Assembly: GCA_945904015.1 (NCBI GenBank)
Contig: CAMDPK010000007.1
Location: forward strand, 18,548 to 82,547
DNA length: 64,000 nt
Direction: 5' to 3'
Source of the DNA: Candidatus Kuenenia stuttgartensis
GTDB taxonomy: Bacteria > Planctomycetota > Planctomycetia > Planctomycetales > Planctomycetaceae
The notes under the pieces are model-generated. The model ran no database searches. It was not told the DNA's origin and saw only the letters and a program-made list of their open reading frames with translations. Position numbers and translations under genes: made by a program. How positions within the stretch are numbered: position 1 is the first letter of the stretch; every line of letters begins with the position of its first letter. This document shows, one piece after another, positions 8,279-16,534 of this stretch.

Positions 8279-9966
8279 ATGATCGGATGACTGACACCCA
8301 AGTGAGCGGCACGGCGCTAGCCGCCGGTATGCAGGAAACACCGGCGGCTAGCGCCTTGCCGCTCACAACGATCCTCGCCGTGCTGTGTCTGATGATTGCC
8401 TGTGCGACCAGCATCGCTGACGAAATCTATTCCAACGCATCCGGCGGTGGTGAGTGGTCGGATGCGGTGACATGGCGCGGCGGCAAGGTTCCCGTGGCGG
8501 AAGACGACGTGGTGATCGCCCGCGATGACACCGTGACATTCAACCGCAATGACGACGCGCAGATCACTTGCAAGCAACTGTCGCTCGATCCGCGAGCGGT
8601 GTTGCAATTCAAAATCGGAGCCGGACCGATCGTGTTCTGCGCGAACGGGCTTGTGGAGAGTTACGGCTACATCCGTCTGGATGCCTCTAAGTCGGCGAAA
8701 GATCAGCAGGAATTCCGGCTGGTCGCCGAAGACCCCGAACAGCGGATGCTCAAGATCGCCAAGGGAGGCGGTCTCGTCGTGTCTGGACGACTGGGATTAC
8801 TTCAGGGACGCAAGAACGCCTTGATCACTTCGCAGCCTCCGAAGAAAGAAGTCCCGGCGGGAATGCCTCAACCCGATCCGACAGCGATCCTGGAAGCCGC
8901 GACCGGATCGACGTTCGACATTCAACGAGCGGAACTCATCAACATCTACGCTCAGCCGACCGGCATCGACAACACTGGTGCCAAGCCCGGCGAACGAATC
9001 AACGTGATCAGGAACCGATTCAGCGGGACCAGCCGGCTGTATCTGACTTCGTGCGATTCGGCCGTCATCGCAGACAACCACTTCGAGCGCGACGATCCGT
9101 TTCCCGTACCGACCCCGGCTCTTTACATCTCCGTCTGTCCCTTGATCGAAGTCCGAGGCAACACGATTCGCGGCAACTATCCCAGCGGCATCACCTGCTA
9201 CGGCCAGCCTGAGTGCATCATGACCAACAACGTGATCGAGAAGTGCGCTCAGGGCTTGTATTGGTACGGCAGCGGATTCATGGTCAAGCAGTTGCTCATT
9301 AAGGACTGCACGCACGGCATGACGCTCACCAGCGCCGCGGGGACATTGGAGGATGTCACGATCACGGGGGCGCAGTCGGCTTACTATCACGGCGGCGCGA
9401 CGGTCCAGATGACGAACCTCGTGATCCGCGACATGGTGCCCAATCCCAATGGTTACAAAATCTATATGGCGACTGGCCCGTTGACGTTGATCAATTCTCC
9501 GGTGACACCTCAAGACATCACCTTCCCGCCGGGTTGGACTCCCACTCCGGTCGTCGCGGGAAAGCCTCGCCTGCCGGCGGTTCAGATGCTGAACTTCGTG
9601 GTGGCCCAAGTCAGCGGCCAGGTTCCATTGGGATTGGCCGTCGAGATGAAGACAGCGCAACCGGCGATGCCGATACCGGCCGGCGCGCAGGATCCCAACA
9701 TCCGCAACTCGCCGGCACCGGTGTTGAAAAATGGCTTCACTCCGTTGCCGCAATCGCTGGAACCTCTCATCGTCCTGAGTTGGCAATTCGATGCGGATGC
9801 GAAACTCCAGCCCGCGCCGGCGTATCAGCTCAACATTGTTGGGCCGGTCCAAGCCGCGGGCACGGAGCGGAAAATTTTGAAGTCGGTGACAGTCACGCCG
9901 GAGGTCGGATGGTATCGTGCCATTCCGAATGAAAAGAAACCGACCATCGAGGTCAGTCTGCCATGA
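8275..9966 (+). CDS. Secreted right-handed beta-helix protein
   Basis: 563 aa. The ATG overlaps the previous stop (ATGA). Residues 10-31 are coded by a palindrome of a second family; the signal peptide core TTILAVLCLMIACA follows at 31-44 and ends near SIAD. The N-terminal mature part (GEWSDAVTWRGGKVPVAEDD) resembles the start of G8 or cell-surface polysaccharide-associated domains. From about 245 to 400 the sequence has regular short repeats typical of parallel beta-helix (NosD/PbH1) coils: VIRNRFSG, VIADNHFER, VRGNTIRGNY and MTNNVIEKC. Such folds usually bind or cleave polysaccharide, but I see no catalytic residues that would settle this. It lies in the secreted part of the MoxR/VWA cluster. 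Confidence 0.75.
   Translation: MNDRMTDTQVSGTALAAGMQETPAASALPLTTILAVLCLMIACATSIADEIYSNASGGGEWSDAVTWRGGKVPVAEDDVVIARDDTVTFNRNDDAQITCKQLSLDPRAVLQFKIGAGPIVFCANGLVESYGYIRLDASKSAKDQQEFRLVAEDPEQRMLKIAKGGGLVVSGRLGLLQGRKNALITSQPPKKEVPAGMPQPDPTAILEAATGSTFDIQRAELINIYAQPTGIDNTGAKPGERINVIRNRFSGTSRLYLTSCDSAVIADNHFERDDPFPVPTPALYISVCPLIEVRGNTIRGNYPSGITCYGQPECIMTNNVIEKCAQGLYWYGSGFMVKQLLIKDCTHGMTLTSAAGTLEDVTITGAQSAYYHGGATVQMTNLVIRDMVPNPNGYKIYMATGPLTLINSPVTPQDITFPPGWTPTPVVAGKPRLPAVQMLNFVVAQVSGQVPLGLAVEMKTAQPAMPIPAGAQDPNIRNSPAPVLKNGFTPLPQSLEPLIVLSWQFDADAKLQPAPAYQLNIVGPVQAAGTERKILKSVTVTPEVGWYRAIPNEKKPTIEVSLP
8302..8366. repeat. Palindromic element (family B) after start codon
   Basis: Arms at 8302-8328 (gtgagcggcacggcgctagc) and 8340-8366, separated by 11 bases. 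A decayed relative lies at 12763-12808 between moxR and the DUF58 gene. Confidence 0.9.
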
Positions 9967-11579
9967 CACTAACCCGAAGCGCCAGCGAGGGCGAACGCTC
10001 CTCAATGCTGTCATTTGCGATGCGTATCGAGCGCTCGCCCTCGCTGGCGCTTCGGGTTAGTGTGTTCTTCGCCGTACTTGCTTCGACCTCATCGGCGTTT
10101 GCCCAGCGGCGAGTCAATTTTCCTCCGGCCGAGGCCCCGCCTCCGCCGCCGGTGAAGGCTCCGCAGAAGATGGAGGCCAGCGGTGAAGATACCGGAGTCA
10201 TTCCCGACCCCGGACCTGGTCAGCGAAAAACGCAGACGCGCACGCCGCCGCCACCAACAAATCTCACGGTGATGCACAAAGTCGAATACGGCGAAACGCT
10301 GGAGTACGTTCACACCGACGGCACCGTGCAAAAGTTCGAGCAGTGGAAAAGCTTTCCGAATGATGGTGCCTACTTGATGTCGACCGTCAACTCGCGGCTG
10401 GCCGATGGCAACAACTATCAGTACGCCACGAAGCCGCTCGCCAGTCCCGGATTTGATCCGGTCGATATCCCGTTGCTCTTCATGGCCGGCGATTACGACT
10501 TCACGTTCAAACCGCAAGAAGTCGAAAATCTCCGAAAGTTTCTGAGCGAAGGAGGCACGATTCTGTTCAACGCCGCTCGTGGGCGGGATGAGTTCTCGCA
10601 AGCCGTGGCTCGTGAGATGCGGAAGGTTTTCCCGCAGAAGCGATTGATGCGAGCGCCGCAGGATCATCCGTTGTTCAACTCGCGATACCGCGTGCAACAG
10701 TTGATGACTCTGGTGAATGGCGTGCAGTTTCAGCAGCCTCCGGAGATCTACACGCTGGATATCGGCACGCGAGCCGCCGCGATCCTGGTCCCCGTCGGCA
10801 TGGGAGCTGCCTGGAGTGGCGAGCCATATCACCCGCAGGGAAAACATTTCGTGGGCGAATCGGCTTTGCGTCTCGGAGTCAACATCGTGGCCTACGTCTT
10901 GGGTGCCACGGAATACGGCCGCTTCCTCGCTCAAGAGTTCCCGGTCTATGACGGCCGAACCGCCGCCGGCGACGTGTTCCGATTCGGGATGGTGTCGTAC
11001 AGCGGCAGTTGGGACGTGAACCCGGCGCTACAAAATAGCGTGCTCCAAAACCTCAAAGAAAATACTGGCCTGGAAGTCGATTACTCGCCCGTCACGGTGT
11101 CGCTGGATGATCCGCAACTCGCCGATTACCCACTCACATTCATGACCGGCCACTACGATTTTCAATTGACCAGCGAGGAGGTCGAAGGGTTCCGGCATTA
11201 TCTGCAACGAGGCGGGATGGTTGTCGCAACCGCAGCGGCTGGCTTGAAGCCTTTCGATCTCGGCTTTCGGCGCGAGCTGAAGAAAGTCATTCCCGAAGGA
11301 GAGTTGCTCAAGCTGCCGGCAACGCATCCGTTGTTTGCCAGCGGCTGGAATCCAGTGGATCGTGTGGAATACACCCCGCCAGCGCTCCGCGATGATCCAA
11401 CACTGGAGATGCCGGAATTCTACGGCCTGTTTCTCGACGGTCGGCTGGCCGTTATCTATTCGCCGTTTGATCTGATGAGCGGCCTCAATCACGAGTCCAA
11501 TGCCTATGCCAAAGGACTAACCGCCGACGATGCCACACGAGTTGTCATGAACATCATCACGTACGCGTTGAGCCATTAA
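9963..11579 (+). CDS. Secreted tandem DUF4159 protein
   Basis: 538 aa, ATG overlapping the previous stop. Residues 3-32 are coded by a family A palindrome (TRSASEGERSS and RSPSLALRVS); the signal core VFFAVLASTSSAFA follows at 34-47. Two DUF4159 domains follow, roughly 100-330 and 335-538. Each has the 'family' pattern of a Tyr-Asp-Phe strand then a helix and glycine loop: FMAGDYDFTFKPQEVENLRK with LSEGGTILFNAA in the first, FMTGHYDFQLTSEEVEGFRH with LQRGGMVVATAA in the second. DUF4159 is a glutamine-amidotransferase-like fold without known activity, usually adjacent to MoxR/DUF58/VWA genes, as here. Two copies in one chain is less common. The gene ends about 160 bp before moxR. Confidence 0.85.
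   Translation: MTLTRSASEGERSSMLSFAMRIERSPSLALRVSVFFAVLASTSSAFAQRRVNFPPAEAPPPPPVKAPQKMEASGEDTGVIPDPGPGQRKTQTRTPPPPTNLTVMHKVEYGETLEYVHTDGTVQKFEQWKSFPNDGAYLMSTVNSRLADGNNYQYATKPLASPGFDPVDIPLLFMAGDYDFTFKPQEVENLRKFLSEGGTILFNAARGRDEFSQAVAREMRKVFPQKRLMRAPQDHPLFNSRYRVQQLMTLVNGVQFQQPPEIYTLDIGTRAAAILVPVGMGAAWSGEPYHPQGKHFVGESALRLGVNIVAYVLGATEYGRFLAQEFPVYDGRTAAGDVFRFGMVSYSGSWDVNPALQNSVLQNLKENTGLEVDYSPVTVSLDDPQLADYPLTFMTGHYDFQLTSEEVEGFRHYLQRGGMVVATAAAGLKPFDLGFRRELKKVIPEGELLKLPATHPLFASGWNPVDRVEYTPPALRDDPTLEMPEFYGLFLDGRLAVIYSPFDLMSGLNHESNAYAKGLTADDATRVVMNIITYALSH
9970..10059. repeat. Palindromic element (family A), in frame after start codon
   Basis: Arms at 9970-10000 and 10029-10059, perfect over about 30 bp (taacccgaagcgccagcgag). 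The 90-bp length is 30 codons. Confidence 0.93.
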
Positions 11580-11584
11580 GAAAC

Positions 11585-11683
11585 TAACCCGAAGCGCCAG
11601 CGAGGGCGGGCGCTCCAAACAGCATGGATTCCGACAGATTCTGAGTCACTTGGAGCGCTCGCCCTCGCTCACGCTTCGGGTTA
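11585..11683. repeat. Palindromic element (family A), intergenic
   Basis: Arms at 11585-11617 and 11651-11683. It lies between the DUF4159 gene and moxR, so it is not translated in either gene. It could form a long mRNA hairpin separating the two parts of the cluster. Confidence 0.9.
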
Positions 11684-11738
11684 TTGATTTCCCTGCCGCT
11701 TTCCCACCAAACCTCCTCACCTACCCGAAGCACTCACC

Positions 11739-12746
11739 GTGAACAACGAACCTGCCGACATCGAACGTGACTTAGCGCAATTGAAAGAACTTCACACCCG
11801 CATGTTGGACGGCATGTCCCGCGTGATCGTCGGACAGCGATCCGTCCTGGAAGAATTGCTGATCACGATCTTCGCCGGAGGACACAACCTCTTGGAAGGT
11901 GTCCCCGGACTGGCCAAGACACTGATGATCAACACGTTGGCGCAACTGCTCTCTTTGAATTTCAAACGCATCCAGTTCACGCCCGACTTGATGCCGTCGG
12001 ATATCGTCGGGACGAATGTCATCGAGGATGATCACACCACCGGCAAGCGCGTGACGGTCTTCGTGGCCGGCCCGATCTTCACCAACCTGGTGCTCGCCGA
12101 CGAAATCAACCGCACTCCGCCAAAGACCCAGGCGGCGCTGTTGCAGGCGATGCAAGAGCATGAAGTCACGGCCGGCGGCAAAACATACCCGCTCGCGAAA
12201 CCGTTCTTCGTGCTGGCGACGCAAAACCCGATCGACCAGGAAGGGACATATCCGTTGCCTGAAGCTCAGAAAGACCGCTTCCTGCTCAACACGTTCATCA
12301 AATACCCCGGCTTGGAAGAGGAAGAACAGATCGTCGAGCGGACGACGTCGAACGCGACCGTCGATCTCCAGCCAATCTGCGATCACGACGCCGTCATCAA
12401 CATGCAGAAACTCGTGCGAAGTCTTCCCGTCTCGAAGCACGTCACGCAGTACGCCGTTGATCTGGTCCGAGCAACAAGACCAGGCGAACCGGGCGTTCCC
12501 GACTTCATCGAAGACCAAGTTTCCTGGGGAGCCGGTCCCCGCGCCAGCCAAGCGCTGATCTTATGTGCGAAGTGCCTCGCCGCGTTGAACGGAAGGATCA
12601 ACGTCTCGTGCGATGACGTGCGTCATTTGGCGCTCCCCGTGTTGCGTCACCGCATCTCGTGCAGCTTTGCCGCCGAGGCCGAAGGGACGACCACGGACGA
12701 CATCGTCCGCCGGTTACTCGAAATCGTTCCGGAGCGGAAGAAGTAA
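11739..12746 (+). CDS. MoxR-family AAA+ ATPase
   Basis: 335 aa, close to the usual family length. Walker A is EGVPGLAKT at residues 53-61, Walker B is LVLADEIN near 117-124, followed by the conserved PKTQAALLQAMQE helix and a sensor-1-like FVLATQNPIDQEGTYPLPEAQ segment. MoxR ATPases are cytoplasmic chaperone-like enzymes that act with DUF58 and VWA proteins to mature or activate partner proteins, often in the envelope. The three downstream genes supply exactly these partners (DUF58, BatA-like VWA, a second VWA protein), so they probably form one functional unit. The start is the ATG-equivalent at 11739 (GTG) after a purine-poor leader; an alternative would not change the domain content. Confidence 0.95.
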   Translation: MNNEPADIERDLAQLKELHTRMLDGMSRVIVGQRSVLEELLITIFAGGHNLLEGVPGLAKTLMINTLAQLLSLNFKRIQFTPDLMPSDIVGTNVIEDDHTTGKRVTVFVAGPIFTNLVLADEINRTPPKTQAALLQAMQEHEVTAGGKTYPLAKPFFVLATQNPIDQEGTYPLPEAQKDRFLLNTFIKYPGLEEEEQIVERTTSNATVDLQPICDHDAVINMQKLVRSLPVSKHVTQYAVDLVRATRPGEPGVPDFIEDQVSWGAGPRASQALILCAKCLAALNGRINVSCDDVRHLALPVLRHRISCSFAAEAEGTTTDDIVRRLLEIVPERKK

Positions 12747-12859
12747 ATCATGCCGCGTCATTGAGCGGAACGGCGTTAGCCGCCGGTCTTTGAAGAACCG
12801 AGGGCTAAATCACCGTGCATGAAGAGTGTCGATGCTTCACCAACTTCAATTCCTGTGGT

Positions 12860-12932
12860 TTATCCGCGGGCCTTCCTGAATCCGCGGGGTGTCAGCTTTT
12901 CACCCCGCGGATTCAGGAAGGCCCACGGATAA
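12860..12932. repeat. Palindromic element between moxR and the DUF58 gene
   Basis: Arms ttatccgcgggccttcctga (from 12860) and its inverse ending at 12932 enclose a short loop. The 270-bp gap between genes (12747-13016) holds this and a decayed family B copy at 12763-12808; I see no other feature in it. Confidence 0.88.
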
Positions 12933-13016
12933 GAAAAAACAATTACGGCAATTGAGTCATGCCGGTCATCAACACTGATCACGCACGGTCATTTAGCGCC
13001 CCGTCGCTCACACCCC

Positions 13017-14099
13017 ATGCAACGAATCGCCGCGATGTCTTTCAGCCTTTCACCGCCGACCAAGAGTGTTCCACCACTGCGACCGGGACCGCTATCCGCC
13101 TGGTGGAGGCAGCTTGGTCCGGCGGCTTCGACTCTGATCCAGAAACTGCATCAGGCTTTGGCACAGCAATCGGGACAGCCAGTCTTGGCAGAAGGAATGA
13201 CTGGGACCGCGTCGGAGAAATATCTGCAACCTGAAGTGCTGGCTCGCATCGGCTTATCGCCTCTGCTGGCGCGACTGGTCGTGGAAGGTTTTTTGAATGG
13301 ACTCCACAAAAGTCCGTTTCACGGCTTCTCCGTGGAGTTCGCCGATCATCGTGAGTACGTCGCGGGTGACGATCTGAAGTATCTCGACTGGCATCTTTAT
13401 GCTCGCACGGACCATTACTACATCAAACGGTTTGAAGAGGAAACGAATCTTCGCTGCTACTTGCTCTTGGACCGTTCCGCGTCGATGGCTTTCGGCACCG
13501 GCTTGTTGACCAAATGGGATTACGCCTGCTTCCTCGCCAGTTGCCTGGGGTACTTGGTGCTGCGGCAGCAGGATGCCTGCGGACTGGCGTTGTTCGGGAC
13601 GAAGCCCGGCATGTTGGTGCAGCCGCGCTGCCGCCGGCCGCACCTGAGTCAGATGATGCGCGTGATGATCGACAATCCGCCGGCCGGAGGGACCGATATG
13701 CCCAGCAGTCTGCGGCAGATCGCGCGGAATCTCAAACGGCGGGGGATGGTCGTCGTCATCAGCGATTTGATCGACGATCCCGATCAGACGCTGCGAGCCA
13801 TCCGGCAACTGCGCAGTCAGAAACACGATGTGATCGTGTTCCATCTTCAGGACGCCGCCGAATTGGAATTTCCATTTCAAGGGGCGACTCAGTTCCGTGA
13901 TCTGGAAACCGGCGAGGAGTTGGAAATCGATCCCGCCGCTGTGCGCGACGGCTATCTCGAACAAGTCCAGCAGTGCGGTGAGTTCTACCGAAAAGGGTTG
14001 GCCGAAGCTGGCATCGACTACCACTTGATCAACACCCGACAGCCCTATGATCAGGCGCTGTCGGCGTACTTGAACCGGCGCAGCAAGGTGCGACGATGA
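13017..14099 (+). CDS. DUF58 domain protein, MoxR partner
   Basis: 360 aa. The DUF58 signature lies at about 120-165: GDDLKYLDWHLYARTDHYYI, followed by LLLDRSASMAFG, a VWA-like MIDAS stretch (D-x-S-x-S). The C-terminal half has the expected alternating strands and helices (MVVVISDLIDDPDQTLRAIR). Proteins of this family are cytoplasmic or membrane-anchored partners of MoxR. No membrane segment is visible in this copy, unlike the second DUF58 protein at 47.8 kb. The start is uncertain: ATG at 13017 or at 13035 (Met7). The TGA stop overlaps the ATG of the next gene, indicating translational coupling. Confidence 0.92.
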   Translation: MQRIAAMSFSLSPPTKSVPPLRPGPLSAWWRQLGPAASTLIQKLHQALAQQSGQPVLAEGMTGTASEKYLQPEVLARIGLSPLLARLVVEGFLNGLHKSPFHGFSVEFADHREYVAGDDLKYLDWHLYARTDHYYIKRFEEETNLRCYLLLDRSASMAFGTGLLTKWDYACFLASCLGYLVLRQQDACGLALFGTKPGMLVQPRCRRPHLSQMMRVMIDNPPAGGTDMPSSLRQIARNLKRRGMVVVISDLIDDPDQTLRAIRQLRSQKHDVIVFHLQDAAELEFPFQGATQFRDLETGEELEIDPAAVRDGYLEQVQQCGEFYRKGLAEAGIDYHLINTRQPYDQALSAYLNRRSKVRR

Positions 14100-16405
14100 C
14101 GTTCTTGTCCTCCGGCGCGCTGTTTGGTCTGGTCTTGCTGACCATTCCCATTGTCGTGCATCTCTTCAAGCCTCGGCATGTGCGACAGACTCCGTTCAGC
14201 AGTTTGCGTTGGCTGCATCTGACTCAACAGCGGATGGCGCGGCGGATTCAATGGCATCAGGTGCTCTTGTTTTTGTTGCGTGCCGGATTTCTGACGCTGC
14301 TGGTGTTGGCTCTCTCGCGACCGATCTGGTCTCCCACAGGAACGGCCACTGGTCTCGATCGCATCGTGGTACTCGACATCAGCCGCAGCATGGGGCGGCG
14401 TGTCGAAGGGCGTCCGACTCCGTGGGAGACGGCCCGCGATCTCGCCTCGCAACTGATCCGCAAAACGCTGCCGGGTGATCGGGCTGCCGTACTGCTCACG
14501 GGGAGCACGACCGAAGTGCTGGCTCCGTGGACGAACGAGGCCACGCTGTATCTGCCGTCGTTATCCAGCCTGCAAACGGGATCGGCGGAGACGCAACTTG
14601 ACTCCGCGTTTGAACCAATCCGCTCGTTGTTGGCACAGCGGCGTCCGGGAGTTCACGTTGAAATCGTCTTCTTGACTGACAATCCAGCGAATGGTTGGAA
14701 CACGAGTGAGATCTCGACGTTCGCTCAAGAAATCGCGAGTAGCCGAACTCGTGAGAGTTCGGACCGAAGTCTCACGACTTCAGCTACCGGAGAAGTCTCG
14801 TTGCGATTGATCGATGTCGGATTGCCCGCGCCGCGGAATGCTTGGCTCACTGCCGCACGCCTGCGAACTCGAAATTCGGAAACCGTGCTGCATGTGGAGG
14901 CTTCGTGTACCAGCGATGGCGTGATGCAGCGAACGCTGCGAGTTTCCGGTTTGTCCGGCGTCGAGCAACAGGAGTTTCCGCTGACGTTGCAACCGGGGCG
15001 ACGAACGGCGCTCGACCTGCCCTTGCCCACGACGTTTGATCGGAAGGGAAGTCTGGTCACGCTGAAACTCGAGCCGTCGGATGAGCTGCCCGATGACGAT
15101 GTGTATTTCTGCGATCTCGACAGCACCGGCGATCCGAGGCTGCTGCTCATCACGCCGAATCGAGTAGGTTGGGACTCCGTCCCGACCGTTCCGAACGATT
15201 CAACGCCAACGCGGTCGGGACAGAGTCCCAACCTACATCCCGGACTGGCGTTGGAAACGGCGATCCGTTCGCTGGCTGAAACCGGCTCCATTGCTGCTGA
15301 CGGACAGCTTGTCCTCCACACGCCGATCACTGTGTCGGCCGCGGAGATCGCCTCGGCCGATGTGATCCTGCTGGCCGATGTCCCCGGTCTCAGCGAAGCG
15401 TTGTCCACGGCGATTTCGGAGCGGGTTCGGCGTGGGGCCGGCTTGGCCATGTTCCTGGGACCGACGGTGGACTCGGAACTCTACAATCGCGCCTTTGTGC
15501 AGCCGCTCGTTCCAGCTCATAGCCTGTTGCCGAGTGAATTATCCGGAAGCGTTCAGGCCGATGACAAGCAAGGGGGGCTTTCGCCGTGGAAACAATGGAA
15601 TGATCGCCACCCGCTACTGACGGGCTTGGTCGATCCGGAAGTGGGCGACCTGGCCGGAACGGAATCGCGAGCGTGGTATCGGTTTGGTCCGATGACGACG
15701 GCGGATGACGTGCTGGCCACGTTGGAAGACGGAACGCCGGCGTTGATCGCGCGACGTGTGGAAGCCGGTCGCGTGGTTGTGATCAATGGCTCGGCCGATG
15801 ACCGCTGGTGCGATCTGCCCCGCCGAAAGAGTTTTGTGCCTCTGATAGATCGCCTGCTGCTGCATCTGCAATCGGCCGGGATTCGACGTCAATTCATATC
15901 CGGTGAGACAATGACCGTGGCGTTGCCAGAATCGTTTGATTCAACGCAGCCTCCGCGTGTGATCTCGCCGACCGGCCGCACTTTGTCGGCTCCGGTGCAT
16001 GCGGTGGCGAATCGCACTTGGCTCACACTGTCGGAAACAACGGAGTCCGGCTTTTATCACATCAAGCCGCACGTTGGTTCGGAATCGGACTTGATCCTGG
16101 TTGTTCAACCCGGCCGAGCTGATAGCCGTCTGGAACTCTTCGATCCGGAAAAATTCCACGCTTGGTGGACTCCGGCCGAAATGAAAATCGAACAGCCGAC
16201 CGCCTCCGTCGCGAAAGCAACGTCGGTTGATCGTCGGTTCGCGCTGGAACCGTGGCTCGTCAGCTTGGCGTGCCTCTGCTTGCTGGCCGAGATGTTTCTG
16301 ACGCACTGGTTGTGCCCGCGGATGAATCCCGCGCTGAGCACATCGCATCTTCGCCGACGCGGGTTTGTGGCTCCGCTGCGCGAGCGGGAAGGAGTCGAGC
16401 CCTGA
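14096..16405 (+). CDS. BatA-like membrane protein with VWA domain
   Basis: 769 aa. Residues 1-80 match the aerotolerance-regulator N-terminal domain: a first membrane segment (LFGLVLLTIPIVVHLFKPR), the basic/aromatic loop FSSLRWLHLTQQRMARRIQW and a second segment (VLLFLLRAGFLTLLVLALS). A VWA domain begins near 88 with VVLDISRSMG (MIDAS D-x-S-x-S). A large extracytoplasmic region follows, and a last membrane segment lies near 720-740 (LVSLACLCLLAEMFLTHWLC). Two palindromic elements are translated inside it (14739-14787 and 15164-15236). The first lies in the VWA C-terminal part and the second in a linker. The role is probably envelope-protein maturation with MoxR and DUF58. Confidence 0.92.
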   Translation: MTFLSSGALFGLVLLTIPIVVHLFKPRHVRQTPFSSLRWLHLTQQRMARRIQWHQVLLFLLRAGFLTLLVLALSRPIWSPTGTATGLDRIVVLDISRSMGRRVEGRPTPWETARDLASQLIRKTLPGDRAAVLLTGSTTEVLAPWTNEATLYLPSLSSLQTGSAETQLDSAFEPIRSLLAQRRPGVHVEIVFLTDNPANGWNTSEISTFAQEIASSRTRESSDRSLTTSATGEVSLRLIDVGLPAPRNAWLTAARLRTRNSETVLHVEASCTSDGVMQRTLRVSGLSGVEQQEFPLTLQPGRRTALDLPLPTTFDRKGSLVTLKLEPSDELPDDDVYFCDLDSTGDPRLLLITPNRVGWDSVPTVPNDSTPTRSGQSPNLHPGLALETAIRSLAETGSIAADGQLVLHTPITVSAAEIASADVILLADVPGLSEALSTAISERVRRGAGLAMFLGPTVDSELYNRAFVQPLVPAHSLLPSELSGSVQADDKQGGLSPWKQWNDRHPLLTGLVDPEVGDLAGTESRAWYRFGPMTTADDVLATLEDGTPALIARRVEAGRVVVINGSADDRWCDLPRRKSFVPLIDRLLLHLQSAGIRRQFISGETMTVALPESFDSTQPPRVISPTGRTLSAPVHAVANRTWLTLSETTESGFYHIKPHVGSESDLILVVQPGRADSRLELFDPEKFHAWWTPAEMKIEQPTASVAKATSVDRRFALEPWLVSLACLCLLAEMFLTHWLCPRMNPALSTSHLRRRGFVAPLREREGVEP
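14739..14787. repeat. Short palindromic element inside BatA-like CDS
   Basis: Arms gtagccgaactcgtgagagt and the inverse of gtagctgaagtcgtgagact abut with almost no loop. It encodes a Ser/Thr/Arg-rich insert. Confidence 0.85.
15164..15236. repeat. Palindromic element inside BatA-like CDS
   Basis: Arms gtaggttgggactccgtccc (from 15164) and its inverse ending at 15236. It is read in frame as VGWDSVPTVPNDSTPTRSGQ and looks like an insertion into a loop. The outer arm gtaggttggg is shared with the element at 35121. Confidence 0.88.
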
Positions 16406-16414
16406 TGAGTTGAT

Positions 16415-16504
16415 TAACCCGAAGCGTGAGCGAGGGCGAACGCTTCACGAAACTTGGAATTCATCGGTTGTTGGAGCGCTCGCCCTCGCTCACGCTTCGG
16501 GTTA
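16415..16504. repeat. Palindromic element (family A), intergenic
   Basis: Arms from 16415 and to 16504 (taacccgaagcgtgagcgag and inverse), 90 bp. It lies between the BatA-like gene and the next VWA gene. A frame runs through it into the downstream gene, but the better start is downstream at 16535. Confidence 0.9.
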
Positions 16505-16534
16505 GTTGTCTCTTACTTCGGAGTATGGACCCAG

